Source: Ralstonia mannitolilytica
Lineage (GTDB): Bacteria > Pseudomonadota > Gammaproteobacteria > Burkholderiales > Burkholderiaceae
Direction of reading: 5' to 3'
DNA: 64,000 nucleotides
NCBI RefSeq assembly: GCF_905397375.1
Contig: NZ_CAJPVG010000011.1
Span: 91,226 to 155,225 of the forward strand
The notes under the pieces were generated by a model, which was not told the DNA's origin, did no database searches, and saw only the letters and a program-made list of their open reading frames with translations. Shown here piece after piece: positions 55,222-62,613 of this stretch. Every line of letters starts with the position of its first letter. Position 1 is the stretch's first letter. The translations under genes were made by a program, and so were the position numbers.

Positions 55222-56076
55222 TCAGAAGGGCAGTAGCCGCTGCACGGCGCCGTGCAACTGTTCTGGCGCAAGGTGTGCGTACCGCTCTGTCACCGTCACC
55301 GAAGAGTGCCCTAGCAGGTCTCTAACCACCTCCAGCGGCGTACCTGCCATCACAAGCCAACTAGCGCAGGTATGCCGCATATCGTGGATGCGAAAATCCA
55401 CGATACCCGCCCGCTGCACCGCCGCAGCAAATCCCTTCTGAAACGTCGTAATGCGCTTGCCGGCCTTCGTAGCGAAGACCCACGGGTTACCTGGGGCATG
55501 CCTGTTACGCCACGCCAGCAACTCGCGCAACGCATCGATAGCAGCATCGTTAAGTGGCACCGAACGTCTACGTGCCGACTTCGTATGATCTGCTCCAAGC
55601 AGCAACAGCCGCCGCTCGAAAATGACGCGCGCCCATTCCAGTTTAATTAACTCTGATTTTCGGCAACCCGTATTCAGGGCCAAGCGGATAAATGCGGCCA
55701 AATGAGGGCGCCGCGCGTGCCGTTCGGCAGCCTCACATAATGCAGAAGCCTCGCTGATCGTGATCCAGCGCACGCGGCCTTCGCCCTCACCAATTCCGAG
55801 GCGCTGCGCCGGATTTGGCAACTCAGGACGATCATGCTCGATGCGGACATAGTTGATCGCAGCGGATAACAGCTTTAACTCGCGATTGACCGTGGCGGGC
55901 TTCACGCCATCCACCGTGCGGCGCTGTACATAGGCCCGCACGTGCGCGCGCTTTAAATCGACAATCGGCATCCCGCCAAAGTGGGGTTGCAATCGTTGAA
56001 GCGAATAAAAATCGCGCTGGCGACTGCGATGCGCGACCGACGACATATAGATGCCAATGACATCCTCAAACGTCAT
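55222..56076 (-). CDS. int: Prophage tyrosine integrase
   Basis: 284 aa. N-terminal SAM-like arm (about 1-95) and catalytic domain with ALNTGCRKSELIKLEW (first Arg), HTKSARRRSVPL (Lys), HDMRHTCASWL (H-x-x-R), LLGHSSVTVTERYAH (His and Tyr nucleophile). All active-site residues are present. Its stop lies 7 bp inside attL, so the gene sits at the very edge of the element. Inoviruses with their own tyrosine integrase are a minority; many use host XerCD at dif. Confidence 0.96.
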   Translation of the reverse strand: MTFEDVIGIYMSSVAHRSRQRDFYSLQRLQPHFGGMPIVDLKRAHVRAYVQRRTVDGVKPATVNRELKLLSAAINYVRIEHDRPELPNPAQRLGIGEGEGRVRWITISEASALCEAAERHARRPHLAAFIRLALNTGCRKSELIKLEWARVIFERRLLLLGADHTKSARRRSVPLNDAAIDALRELLAWRNRHAPGNPWVFATKAGKRITTFQKGFAAAVQRAGIVDFRIHDMRHTCASWLVMAGTPLEVVRDLLGHSSVTVTERYAHLAPEQLHGAVQRLLPF

Positions 56077-56148
56077 AATCCCCGCCTGCTACATTTTCTT
56101 TGGTGTAGTTTACCGCTGCCATCAACAGAGCAATGACAGGGGAGGGCG

Positions 56149-56400
56149 ATGGGAATACAAGATCGGGACTGGTACATCGAGGAGCTTCGCCGTCGAATGC
56201 ACTACCGAGAAAGTGCGGGTTTTCGGCGCTCCAAGGCACCAGACAGCAGAGACGCGCCGTTCCGGCAAAGCAGCCAGGATGCTGATGGCAACAGGCCCGG
56301 AGACCTACCGGGCGCCAACTGGCATTGGACCGTGAAGCTCATCGCGCTGGGGTGGATGTTGATGATGATCCTCATGGCAATCCGGTACATCGGACGCTGA
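56149..56400 (+). CDS. 83-aa prophage membrane protein, unknown function
   Basis: Begins MGIQDRDWYIEELRRRMHY, a charged amphipathic stretch with an RDWY motif that I associate with small proteins of beta-proteobacterial mobile elements, followed by a polar Asp/Arg-rich linker and one C-terminal helix (VKLIALGWMLMMILMAIRYI). GGAGGG lies 3 nt before the ATG. It is on the opposite strand from the structural operon, between integrase and zot, where accessory genes are often carried. Function not known. Confidence 0.75.
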   Translation: MGIQDRDWYIEELRRRMHYRESAGFRRSKAPDSRDAPFRQSSQDADGNRPGDLPGANWHWTVKLIALGWMLMMILMAIRYIGR

Positions 56401-56589
56401 AAACCTGGCTTGCAGAAAATGGGGTGTTCAGATCCGCACAACCCTTTTCTAACGCTCCGGGTCATACCCGCTGCTCGGCCTCGCCAGACGCGCTGAGACG
56501 CGCGATAACGGCCCGGAGCACCCCTACCCTAACCATGTCCCCAAAGGGGCCCCCTAGCGGCTTCGGCAAGGGCGCAGGCACTCCCGACG
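56401..56589. other. Structured non-coding prophage region (candidate origin/packaging site)
   Basis: The main long gene-free stretch of the phage genome apart from the control region. It has nested complementary arms: GGGGTG (56421-56426) with CACCCC (56519-56524), GCTCCGGG (56454-56461) with CCCGGAGC (56512-56519, one base shared with the outer arm), and a CCCC-AAA-GGGG hairpin at 56539-56549. Inoviruses keep replication origin, packaging hairpin and the main terminator in such regions. Which of these it is cannot be told from sequence alone. Confidence 0.5.
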
Positions 56590-57858
56590 CTAGACGCTTG
56601 AAGAAGGCCCGGCACCGTCTGTTACGGGCTTGCCATCGACGGCGCCGCCCGGATTCATCGTCTGCCGGGGCAGATCGCAACGCGCGAAGAAGTGCACATC
56701 GTCGCCGTAGTCGATCTTGGCCGCACACGGCGCAATCGCGGTGACCTTATAGCCCGCACGCTCGAACTCGTCACCGTAGATCGTGGACACTGGCACGCCG
56801 TTCTGCGATAGCTGGAACACATACCGCTCGCCCTTCGTGCCATTGCTCGCCCATCCAGCGACGTGAATGCCCATGCCTGCAAACGGATGCTGCGCCTGAG
56901 ATTGCGCGCCGGCGTCAGCCGTGGCGCCTTCGGCGTGCTCATCCTTGCGCGCGCCAGTCGCCACGGCTGACGCCGGCACGGCTGCGGGCGCACTGGCGAC
57001 GACAGGCGACGTTGTTGTCTTAGTGACGGTGTAGGGCTCGCCCTTGGCCATCTTCTCGCGGATGCGCGCCGCGTTGGCGTTACCGTCCATCGGATTGCCC
57101 TTAACCTGCGTGAGCAGGATCGCCAGCACCACCATGCAGACCCCGAAACCGATCACCGGCCAGCGACGCCAGAACGGAACAATGTCGGTGGCAGCGAGTT
57201 CCTGCCCGGCCTGACTGCTCTTCGTATGGCTGCGATAGAACTTGTAGAACTTCTTGTCGTATTTGCGGATGCTGGTGTTCACCACATCACCGCGTACGCC
57301 GTCCTGAACCTTGCGGATATACGCATTGTTGGTGCCGAACGCCACAGCCTTGCGCACGCGATAGCACACCTGCACGAGGTCGATGATGTCCTTGCAGACC
57401 TTCCCGTACGACTGCGTGATGAGCAACACATCGGCGTGCTCGTGACGATGCATCGAAAACCATTCCGCGACCTCGCGCCGCGTCCCGGTGCGCGGCAAGG
57501 CGAAGTGACACTCATCAATGACGTACAGCGGACCGGAGCCGGTCTCAGGGTGACGCCACGGGTCACCGTAGTCCTCCACAGCCGCGAACGGCCGCACGAC
57601 TGCGGGAGCATCGCCCTCCTCCTCGATGCCGCGCAACGACGCGAGGAAACCTGCCGCAGATGCACGCACCGGCGCTGGCCTGCCCTTGCTGGTTGTCACG
57701 ATCTCAAGCAACAGACGCTGCTCTGGCGGAAACGCATCCAGCACGAGCGGCAGATTGGTGATGACCTTGCGGCCAGCGCTCAGCGCCGGAAGGATGTGAT
57801 AAGCGACGGCCTCGTACGACTTGCCACCGCCCGGCGCGCCCAACAAGAGGTTAATCAC
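56590..57858 (-). CDS. zot: Zot-like phage assembly ATPase (pI)
   Basis: 422 aa. Starts with GTG giving INLLLGAPGGGKSYEAV, where GAPGGGKS is Walker A; Walker B is LYVIDECHF; one membrane helix at about 255-275 (WPVIGFGVCMVVLAILLT); Ala/Pro-rich linker and a periplasmic C-terminal domain with cysteines. It is the inner-membrane motor for filamentous phage export. The GTG overlaps the upstream gene by 8 nt (57,851-57,858), and an extended N-terminus in the same frame has no family match. Toxin function of Zot is a separate matter and is not implied. Confidence 0.94.
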   Translation of the reverse strand: MINLLLGAPGGGKSYEAVAYHILPALSAGRKVITNLPLVLDAFPPEQRLLLEIVTTSKGRPAPVRASAAGFLASLRGIEEEGDAPAVVRPFAAVEDYGDPWRHPETGSGPLYVIDECHFALPRTGTRREVAEWFSMHRHEHADVLLITQSYGKVCKDIIDLVQVCYRVRKAVAFGTNNAYIRKVQDGVRGDVVNTSIRKYDKKFYKFYRSHTKSSQAGQELAATDIVPFWRRWPVIGFGVCMVVLAILLTQVKGNPMDGNANAARIREKMAKGEPYTVTKTTTSPVVASAPAAVPASAVATGARKDEHAEGATADAGAQSQAQHPFAGMGIHVAGWASNGTKGERYVFQLSQNGVPVSTIYGDEFERAGYKVTAIAPCAAKIDYGDDVHFFARCDLPRQTMNPGGAVDGKPVTDGAGPSSSV

Positions 57859-58036
57859 ACTCGGCCTCGTCGTCGTCATCGTCGGACCCATCGGCAGCCA
57901 ACAGCGCCTGCACACGGTCCGAAACGATGTTGTACTTCTCTTCGGCCTCGTCGGCCTTCTCTTGGTAGTAATGCTGCTCGGAGGCGTAATCAAACGCCAA
58001 CTGCTCAAGCCGCTCGATCAGTTCAGAACGATCCAT
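57851..58036 (-). CDS. 61-aa acidic coiled-coil protein upstream of zot
   Basis: Product MDRSELIERLEQLAFDY..., a heptad-like helix, ending in a DDDDDEAECD acidic tail. It overlaps the zot GTG by 8 nt and starts 4 bp after the DUF2523 gene's stop side, so it is part of the operon. No known family; it may be a small assembly factor. Confidence 0.7.
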   Translation of the reverse strand: MDRSELIERLEQLAFDYASEQHYYQEKADEAEEKYNIVSDRVQALLAADGSDDDDDEAECD

Positions 58037-58039
58037 CGA

Positions 58040-58384
58040 TCAACTCCCGAGACGTGTGAAAGGAATGACCTGCAACACCAGCTTGATACCAATGGCGGCG
58101 AGGATGATCGCCAACGCCTCGCCCAACCGAATGAGCCCAAGCATGTTGACCAACTCAGGCGGCATGCCCGCGATGTACTGCGCAGGGTTGAGGCCTTGAA
58201 ACGCCTGCGGACCCGGCAAGCCCTCAAGCACGACCTGCAGCACAGCAAGCAAGCCCTCGAATGCCCAACAAAACAGGTCGGTCATGATGAGCCAACCCGC
58301 TGCGAAAATCGCCACAGCGAGCTTGCCGAACCACGCAACGATGGCAACCAGCTTCGCAATCAACGCCGAGATTGCAGCACCCAT
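58040..58384 (-). CDS. DUF2523 family minor coat protein (pVI-like)
   Basis: 114 aa, three hydrophobic segments: LVAIVAWFGKLAVAIFAAGWLIM, AFEGLLAVLQVVLEG and GEALAIILAAIGIKLVLQVI. Size, hydrophobicity and location between the adsorption protein and zot match the DUF2523/pVI group, which caps the virion end with pIII. Confidence 0.85.
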   Translation of the reverse strand: MGAAISALIAKLVAIVAWFGKLAVAIFAAGWLIMTDLFCWAFEGLLAVLQVVLEGLPGPQAFQGLNPAQYIAGMPPELVNMLGLIRLGEALAIILAAIGIKLVLQVIPFTRLGS

Positions 58385-58393
58385 AGAAGCCCC

Positions 58394-59815
58394 TCAGAAC
58401 AGGATTTTGCGAGCAGTAAATGCAGCCGTCGCGAGCATGATTAACCCTACGACCTGAAACACAGAGCACGACACATCAATCGTGCGCACGCCGAACATGC
58501 CGTGCGGCATCACGTTCAGATTGAGCGAGAACGCGGGACACGTTCCGCCGCCGAAGCTCGGAAACATCGATGCAATCGCCTGAAAGAACGGCGTCGTCTG
58601 GACGTTTGGCTTGCTGGCCTTCCAAACGCCCACGATGCCGTCGGGATACTTCGCCTCATACAGCTTCGGCAAATCGCCAAGCGGCGTATCCGTGACTGGA
58701 TCGGGCTTAGGGTCTTCCTTTTTGCCGCCGCCGCCACTGCCGGTGTTACCCGTGTCCTGATCGGTAGTCGTGGTAGTCGTGCCGTCAGGGCAGACGGTAG
58801 TCGTCGCTGTCGTGGTCTTGTAGTTCAGCGGCGAGTCCTTCGCGCCGTCACCGGTGTTGGGACGGGCCTGTACCGTAACCGACTTGGTTGTCTTGCACTC
58901 CTCGGTAGTACCGTCAGGCTTGGTCTTTGTCTGCGTGCTCGTCTCCACGGCAGGGTCTGACACCGTATCCGAGCCGTTGATCTTCGTCGGCTGCGCTTGC
59001 GCATTCGCAGAGGCCTGCGCCTGCTCTTCCGGCGTCATCTGTCTCCAGAAGTCCGGTATGCCGTCAGGGTTCATGGCCGCAGAACGATTCCATGCAGCAG
59101 CAATATCCGGATAGCTCGCAGGCAGCCAGTTCTCCGGCGCTTGCGGGTCAGGCTTACACTGACCGCCCTGCACCGTGTAGCCCTTGACACATCTAGCCAC
59201 CTGAATGACCCCAGAAGAGGCATCAAACAGCGTGCCATCGGGGAGCCGATACTTGCACCAGTAATAAGTAGGGCTATCCGAGGGATGCAGCCCAACATAG
59301 TTCAACCCGGCACCACGAATTACTGCCGCGCAAGCTGCGTCAGGGCTGTCGCCACACGCCTCCACACCGGTTCCACCCGAAAAGCAAAACTGATAGCCAT
59401 TGAAGCCGCTATCACCTTGATTAGCATTAACCGGGGCGCGCTTACACCACCCCGTAGCGCTGTCATTGCAACGCTTGTAAGCCATTTCAGCCGCGAACAT
59501 CCCAACCGTGAGCGCAATGATGGCCGGGTTCACCGAGCGAGCAACAACGGCAGCAATGTCACCCAATCCGATGACAGAAGCTTCCGTCATTGCAACCGTA
59601 CCGATCTGCTTGCCCGCGTAGCCGATGCGCGCAACACCATCACCGCCCACCATCACGCCGCCCGGAACCGTACGAACGATGTTGTTCATCATCCGTTCAT
59701 AGGCCCACGAAGTTGCGCCCATGGAACCGCCGCCATACACGGCTGCGCTGGCCGATAAAGACCACAGACAGGCCACCAACGAGATAAGCAGGACAACGTA
59801 CTTCCACGCACGCAT
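58394..59815 (-). CDS. TspB-like adsorption protein (pIII analogue)
   Basis: 473 aa. Signal peptide (MRAWKYVVLLISLVACLW... cleaved near SASAAVY), Gly-rich start, a Cys-containing N-terminal region (about 120-230) with probable disulphides, a Thr/Asp-rich linker (about 270-380; TATTTVCPDGTTTTTTDQD), and a C-terminal anchor (VVGLIMLATAAFTARKILF). This layout matches the TspB-type proteins of Neisseria-like filamentous phages and the host-binding pIII. ATG chosen gives a proper signal; 13 codons further up is open but not needed. Confidence 0.88.
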   Translation of the reverse strand: MRAWKYVVLLISLVACLWSLSASAAVYGGGSMGATSWAYERMMNNIVRTVPGGVMVGGDGVARIGYAGKQIGTVAMTEASVIGLGDIAAVVARSVNPAIIALTVGMFAAEMAYKRCNDSATGWCKRAPVNANQGDSGFNGYQFCFSGGTGVEACGDSPDAACAAVIRGAGLNYVGLHPSDSPTYYWCKYRLPDGTLFDASSGVIQVARCVKGYTVQGGQCKPDPQAPENWLPASYPDIAAAWNRSAAMNPDGIPDFWRQMTPEEQAQASANAQAQPTKINGSDTVSDPAVETSTQTKTKPDGTTEECKTTKSVTVQARPNTGDGAKDSPLNYKTTTATTTVCPDGTTTTTTDQDTGNTGSGGGGKKEDPKPDPVTDTPLGDLPKLYEAKYPDGIVGVWKASKPNVQTTPFFQAIASMFPSFGGGTCPAFSLNLNVMPHGMFGVRTIDVSCSVFQVVGLIMLATAAFTARKILF

Positions 59816-59825
59816 CGAAGCCCCC

Positions 59826-59972
59826 TCAAACGACGACAAGCGCAGCATGCGCACACCTGCCCATCATCCCCACGACAAGCACCACGGCGACGGAGAACGC
59901 AACACGCTTGACGATCCAGAGCGCTACGCCGCCAGCAAAGCGAGCAGTACCCATCAGCAAACGCGCGATCAC
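59826..59972 (-). CDS. 48-aa hydrophobic prophage protein (pVII/pIX-like candidate)
   Basis: GTG start overlapping the previous TGA by 4 nt (GTGA). Product MIARLLMGTARFAGGVALWI, then a second hydrophobic run FSVAVVLVVGMMGRCAHAAL. Too short for usual gene cut-offs. Position between the coat and adsorption genes is where filamentous phages keep their small tip proteins. No direct homology claimed. Confidence 0.65.
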   Translation of the reverse strand: MIARLLMGTARFAGGVALWIVKRVAFSVAVVLVVGMMGRCAHAALVVV

Positions 59973-60070
59973 AAAACCCTCCCGATTGCCCAGATAAAAA
60001 CGAGCGCGCTGATGGCGCCAATCATCGCGACCAGCCCGTAGAACAGCGCCACCAGCGCACCCGTGACCAT
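59969..60070 (-). CDS. 33-aa hydrophobic prophage protein (pVII/pIX-like candidate)
   Basis: Product MVTGALVALFYGLVAMIGAI and SALVFIWAIGRVL: a single membrane helix, 33 aa, which is the size of inovirus pVII and pIX. Its ATG is 3 bp after the coat protein stop and its stop overlaps the next GTG, so translation coupling is likely. Confidence 0.7.
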   Translation of the reverse strand: MVTGALVALFYGLVAMIGAISALVFIWAIGRVL

Positions 60071-60073
60071 GGC

Positions 60074-60313
60074 TTACGCCTTCTTCACGCCGCGCTTGCC
60101 GAGGTCGATAGCCTTGAAGGCCATCACGATGCCGATGATGGCAACGCCGATCACACCCACCCACGTGCCCACCGTCGAAAAATCGACGGCTGCGCTGATG
60201 GTGTCAAACGCGGTGTTGCCAGCGGCATGCGCCGACGTAGCGGCGACACCAGCAGCAGCGCCCACGGTCGCGGCGCCCAGCTTGCGAACAGCATTGATAC
60301 GGTTCTTGAACAT
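60074..60313 (-). CDS. Major coat protein (pVIII analogue)
   Basis: 79 aa. Long signal peptide ending TSAHA, mature protein of about 49 aa: acidic N-part AGNTAFDTISAAVDFSTV, a helix VGVIGVAIIGIVMAFKA, and the basic tail IDLGKRGVKKA that binds phage DNA. This acidic-hydrophobic-basic order is the hallmark of inovirus major coats. AGGGAG precedes the ATG MFKNRIN. Confidence 0.95.
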   Translation of the reverse strand: MFKNRINAVRKLGAATVGAAAGVAATSAHAAGNTAFDTISAAVDFSTVGTWVGVIGVAIIGIVMAFKAIDLGKRGVKKA

Positions 60314-60369
60314 GTGAAACTCCCTTTCTGAAATGCCGGGAAACCGCCCGGCGCGGCTGGGCTCATGCC

Positions 60370-60594
60370 CTAAGCCTTCCTGATGGCCTGCACGATGACG
60401 CCTACGCCGAGGCCGACCCACCAGCAGCCAGTTACGACGCCAAAGCCCCACGACCACCACTGAAAGATCGTCGGCCCATCGATGCCAATCACCGCGAACT
60501 GCTCAGCGGTGCAGCACGTGTCACCAGTGCTCTGCGCGAGCGCGGGCAGCGACACGCACGCGAGCACAACGAGCAACAGTCGCAGGCGGCCCAT
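60370..60594 (-). CDS. Small exported membrane protein of the prophage
   Basis: 74 aa. Signal peptide MGRLRLLLVVLACVSLPALA, a short CC-containing segment (TGDTCCTAEQ), then a Trp/Gly-rich helix WWSWGFGVVTGCWWVGLGVG. Likely a minor virion or assembly protein lying between ssDNA-binding and coat genes. Exact role unknown. ATG at 60,594 preferred over a TTG overlapping the previous gene. Confidence 0.75.
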   Translation of the reverse strand: MGRLRLLLVVLACVSLPALAQSTGDTCCTAEQFAVIGIDGPTIFQWWSWGFGVVTGCWWVGLGVGVIVQAIRKA

Positions 60595-60598
60595 GGCG

Positions 60599-60892
60599 TC
60601 ACTCAACAGCGCGATACGTGTTGATGGTCTTCATCCACTGGCCCTTGGCGCCGTTCACGCGCTGGCCGTAGCCGCCACACTCGACCAGCACGCGAACAAC
60701 GTCGTCCTTGTTGCCGAGACGGCGCGCACTGATGACGTTCACGCGGCCCGGCGAGTGGTATTCATCGCGGGCAGGCTGCGCGATCACGGTCGCATAGCCG
60801 CCCTGTTCCAACGCGTTGACCTCGATGATCTTCCCGGCAAGCACCGCTTGATTCAGTTGCAGACTCTTAAGTGCTTCGATTTGAGTGCTCAT
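60599..60892 (-). CDS. Probable phage ssDNA-binding protein (pV analogue)
   Basis: 97 aa with an OB-like pattern: AGKIIEVNALEQGGYATVIAQ, DEYHSPGRVNVIS, VRVLVECGGYGQRV. Its place right after the replication initiator, with an ATGA overlap, and its size fit the protein that coats viral single strands before assembly. Family assignment is by pattern and position, not by close similarity that I can state. Confidence 0.75.
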   Translation of the reverse strand: MSTQIEALKSLQLNQAVLAGKIIEVNALEQGGYATVIAQPARDEYHSPGRVNVISARRLGNKDDVVRVLVECGGYGQRVNGAKGQWMKTINTYRAVE

Positions 60893-61920
60893 GGCATGAC
60901 CTCACTGACAATGTTGTGACCGAAAAACCGGTCCGGATAAAAGCCGTGCCCTTCCGCGAGCCACGGCACAAGACGCTTCGGCGCGCCCTTGCGCCGTAGC
61001 ATGTTCACGATGAATTCCGCAGAAAACGCATCTGCCAAGACGTTGACCAGCCGCCCAACGTTGCGCGTCGCATGCTCGACTGCCTTCTCCGCCACCATCG
61101 CGGCGGTCTGCTGAAACGTGCGAAATCGCACGCCAACGGTCTGCACGAGACGCGCGCAGAACGGAGACGCCCCCGCAAAAGCCGTATCGGTATCGACCAG
61201 CGCATCCAGCGGGATGACGCGATCACGGTTGCCCCACCGCTGCTCAATACGAAGCCACTCAGAAAGCTTGTCGCCAAGCTGCTTGCCCTTCTCGTAGATG
61301 CAGCAGCATTTGCCGTTTTCCATCTTGCCGATGTACAGCGTCCGACCGTCGCCCCGATGGATTTCCCAATCGCCGTGCTGACAGAACGAAGGCGGCAGCC
61401 CGTTCGTGATGAACTCGCCCTGCTTGTAGGCCTCGACCGCCTGCAGAATGTCGATCTCCTCGGTATCGAAGGCGATGTCCAGGCGCGTCAGCTTGGCCTC
61501 GGCCAGTTCCAACACGTGACGCAGCCGGCGACGCACGCTCATGCTCTCGTTGAGGCCGAGCGCGGCGCAGCCTACGCCCGTGATTTGCAGGAAGCCCATG
61601 TCGGCCTGCTTACCCTTCCCGCCCCACGCAACAATGCCGATGCGCTCCCACTCGCCATGCACAAGCGTGAGGACGTTGCTGCTGTGCTGGAAGCCGAAGA
61701 TGCCCTTGCCGTCTTCAAACTTGAAGCGTTCAACGTCATCGAAAATCGAATCGCGCACCATCTGCGGATCGGTGTACATGGCACCGATGTCGCCAGTCTT
61801 GAGGTGCCACGTTGCGTGAACCCAATCGATAGAGGTCTTCACACCATCGAACGGTTTGAGGGGAGTGGTACTTTCCCCCCGTGTTACAGACCGGGGGGAC
61901 GGCGCAGCGCGGTGGTTCAT
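60889..61920 (-). CDS. Phage replication initiation protein, Rep_trans family
   Basis: 343 aa. Rolling-circle type initiator of the Rep_trans (PF02486) group: SIDWVHATWHL near the N-terminus, LTRLDIAFDTEEIDI (metal site), and TLYIGKMENGKCCCIYEKGK, where the Tyr before EKGKQLG is the expected nicking residue. It nicks the double-stranded form and starts synthesis of viral strands. The start overlaps the stop of the upstream 46-aa gene. Confidence 0.93.
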   Translation of the reverse strand: MNHRAAPSPRSVTRGESTTPLKPFDGVKTSIDWVHATWHLKTGDIGAMYTDPQMVRDSIFDDVERFKFEDGKGIFGFQHSSNVLTLVHGEWERIGIVAWGGKGKQADMGFLQITGVGCAALGLNESMSVRRRLRHVLELAEAKLTRLDIAFDTEEIDILQAVEAYKQGEFITNGLPPSFCQHGDWEIHRGDGRTLYIGKMENGKCCCIYEKGKQLGDKLSEWLRIEQRWGNRDRVIPLDALVDTDTAFAGASPFCARLVQTVGVRFRTFQQTAAMVAEKAVEHATRNVGRLVNVLADAFSAEFIVNMLRRKGAPKRLVPWLAEGHGFYPDRFFGHNIVSEVMP

Positions 61921-62057
61921 CGCAGCCCCTTAATGCGTTGAAAACGATCGGCAACACGCTTGGTCGTGACAGCCACGACGTACTTGCGCGCGAAACGACG
62001 ACGATCCAGACGCCGAGCGGCGCGGACCGAGAAGAAGGCGAGGAAGCGGAGGAGCAT
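61917..62057 (-). CDS. 46-aa basic protein upstream of rep
   Basis: ATG shares its A with the preceding TGA (TGATG) and its own stop overlaps the rep ATG (ATGA), so it lies in a fully coupled chain. Product MLLRFLAFFSVRAARRLDRR..., with 13 Arg and 3 Lys in 46 residues after a short hydrophobic start. May bind DNA or RNA. Too short for routine gene calling; no family recognised. Confidence 0.65.
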   Translation of the reverse strand: MLLRFLAFFSVRAARRLDRRRFARKYVVAVTTKRVADRFQRIKGLR

Positions 62058-62284
62058 CACAAGCCGCCCTCACCAACGCGAACCCACTCACCACCCTGAA
62101 AATCGAGCAGGCCGGCATAAACGCGGTCCTGCTCATCCGCTGACATACGCACGCCTGGACACTCGGTTGTCAGGCTGCCCTCAATGCCACCGCATACGGT
62201 GCACACCGACAGACCGCCATCGCAGATGGGACAAACGCCCGGATTAGAGCAACGCTCATGCGCTTCGTAGACGTGATTCGCCAT
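62057..62284 (-). CDS. Small zinc-ribbon-like prophage protein
   Basis: 75 aa with paired cysteines: CSNPGVCPICDGG, then CTVCGGIEGSLTTECPG, giving probable one or two zinc knuckles. A GTG nine codons upstream would overlap the previous gene and is an alternative start. Likely an early regulatory or nucleic-acid-binding protein; exact role unknown. Confidence 0.75.
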   Translation of the reverse strand: MANHVYEAHERCSNPGVCPICDGGLSVCTVCGGIEGSLTTECPGVRMSADEQDRVYAGLLDFQGGEWVRVGEGGL

Positions 62285-62285
62285 A

Positions 62286-62495
62286 TCAGCCAACTCGCTT
62301 GCAGTCGTCACGGCGGATCAGATCGCGGCTCTTTGACAACTCGCCGTTGGGCGCGAAGAACCGGACTTCCAGATGAGTGGGGATGTGCTGATGAAGGGCC
62401 ACCACGCGCGCGCGTTGGTGATGGTGACGACCCGCGACGATGTAGACGTCGCAGCCTTGCGCGAAGGGCACACCTTCGCTGACTCGCATTGCCAT
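62286..62495 (-). CDS. First gene of the leftward prophage operon, 69 aa
   Basis: Product MAMRVSEGVPFAQGCDVYIV, then AGRHHHQRARVV and a C-terminal SKSRDLIRRDD. No known family. GAAGGGGG lies upstream of the ATG, and a 12-bp palindrome CCGGTTTACCGG (62509-62520) sits just before that, a likely operator or leader hairpin. Confidence 0.6.
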   Translation of the reverse strand: MAMRVSEGVPFAQGCDVYIVAGRHHHQRARVVALHQHIPTHLEVRFFAPNGELSKSRDLIRRDDCKRVG

Positions 62496-62508
62496 CGTTT
62501 ACCCCCTT

Positions 62509-62520
62509 CCGGTTTACCGG
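62509..62520. promoter_or_regulatory. 12-bp palindrome in the leader of the phage operon
   Basis: CCGGTTTACCGG, 5-bp arms and TT centre, 14 bp before the first operon ATG. Unrelated in sequence to the three TTC(A/T)CG palindromes further right. Confidence 0.45.
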
Positions 62521-62536
62521 CTATAGTTCTGGAAAA

Positions 62537-62585
62537 TCACGTTCCGTGAAGTTCTCGCAGCGAGAATAGTTCACGTATCGAGAAC
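62537..62585. promoter_or_regulatory. Three related palindromes: candidate phage repressor operators
   Basis: In the divergent gap: TCACG-TTC-CGTGA (62537-62549), TTCTCG-CAG-CGAGAA (62552-62566) and GTTCACG-TAT-CGAGAAC (62569-62585). All have half-site TTC(A/T)CG, a 3-bp spacer, and centres 16 and 18 bp apart. This is the pattern of tandem operators for an HTH repressor, here probably the adjacent DUF3693-like regulator. Confidence 0.7.
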
Positions 62586-62613
62586 TTTGCAAGCAATTTT
62601 TGAGGAGGGCCTG

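Noticed and set aside
54660..55325. 221-codon frame through the attL site
   Set aside because: Antisense to HiPIP and to the tRNA fragment. The ARPAGIEPATPAFGGQYSI peptide is a tRNA-antisense artefact. Only its tail is meaningful, as the extension of the regulator in the circular phage.
56590..57858. Zot as a tight-junction toxin
   Set aside because: Zot-family proteins in inoviruses are assembly ATPases; nothing in this sequence supports a toxin role beyond family membership.
59826..60164. 112-codon frame overlapping the coat gene
   Set aside because: Its first part is out of frame with the coat gene and Arg/His-rich; only the last 48 codons, from an overlapping GTG, look like a real protein.
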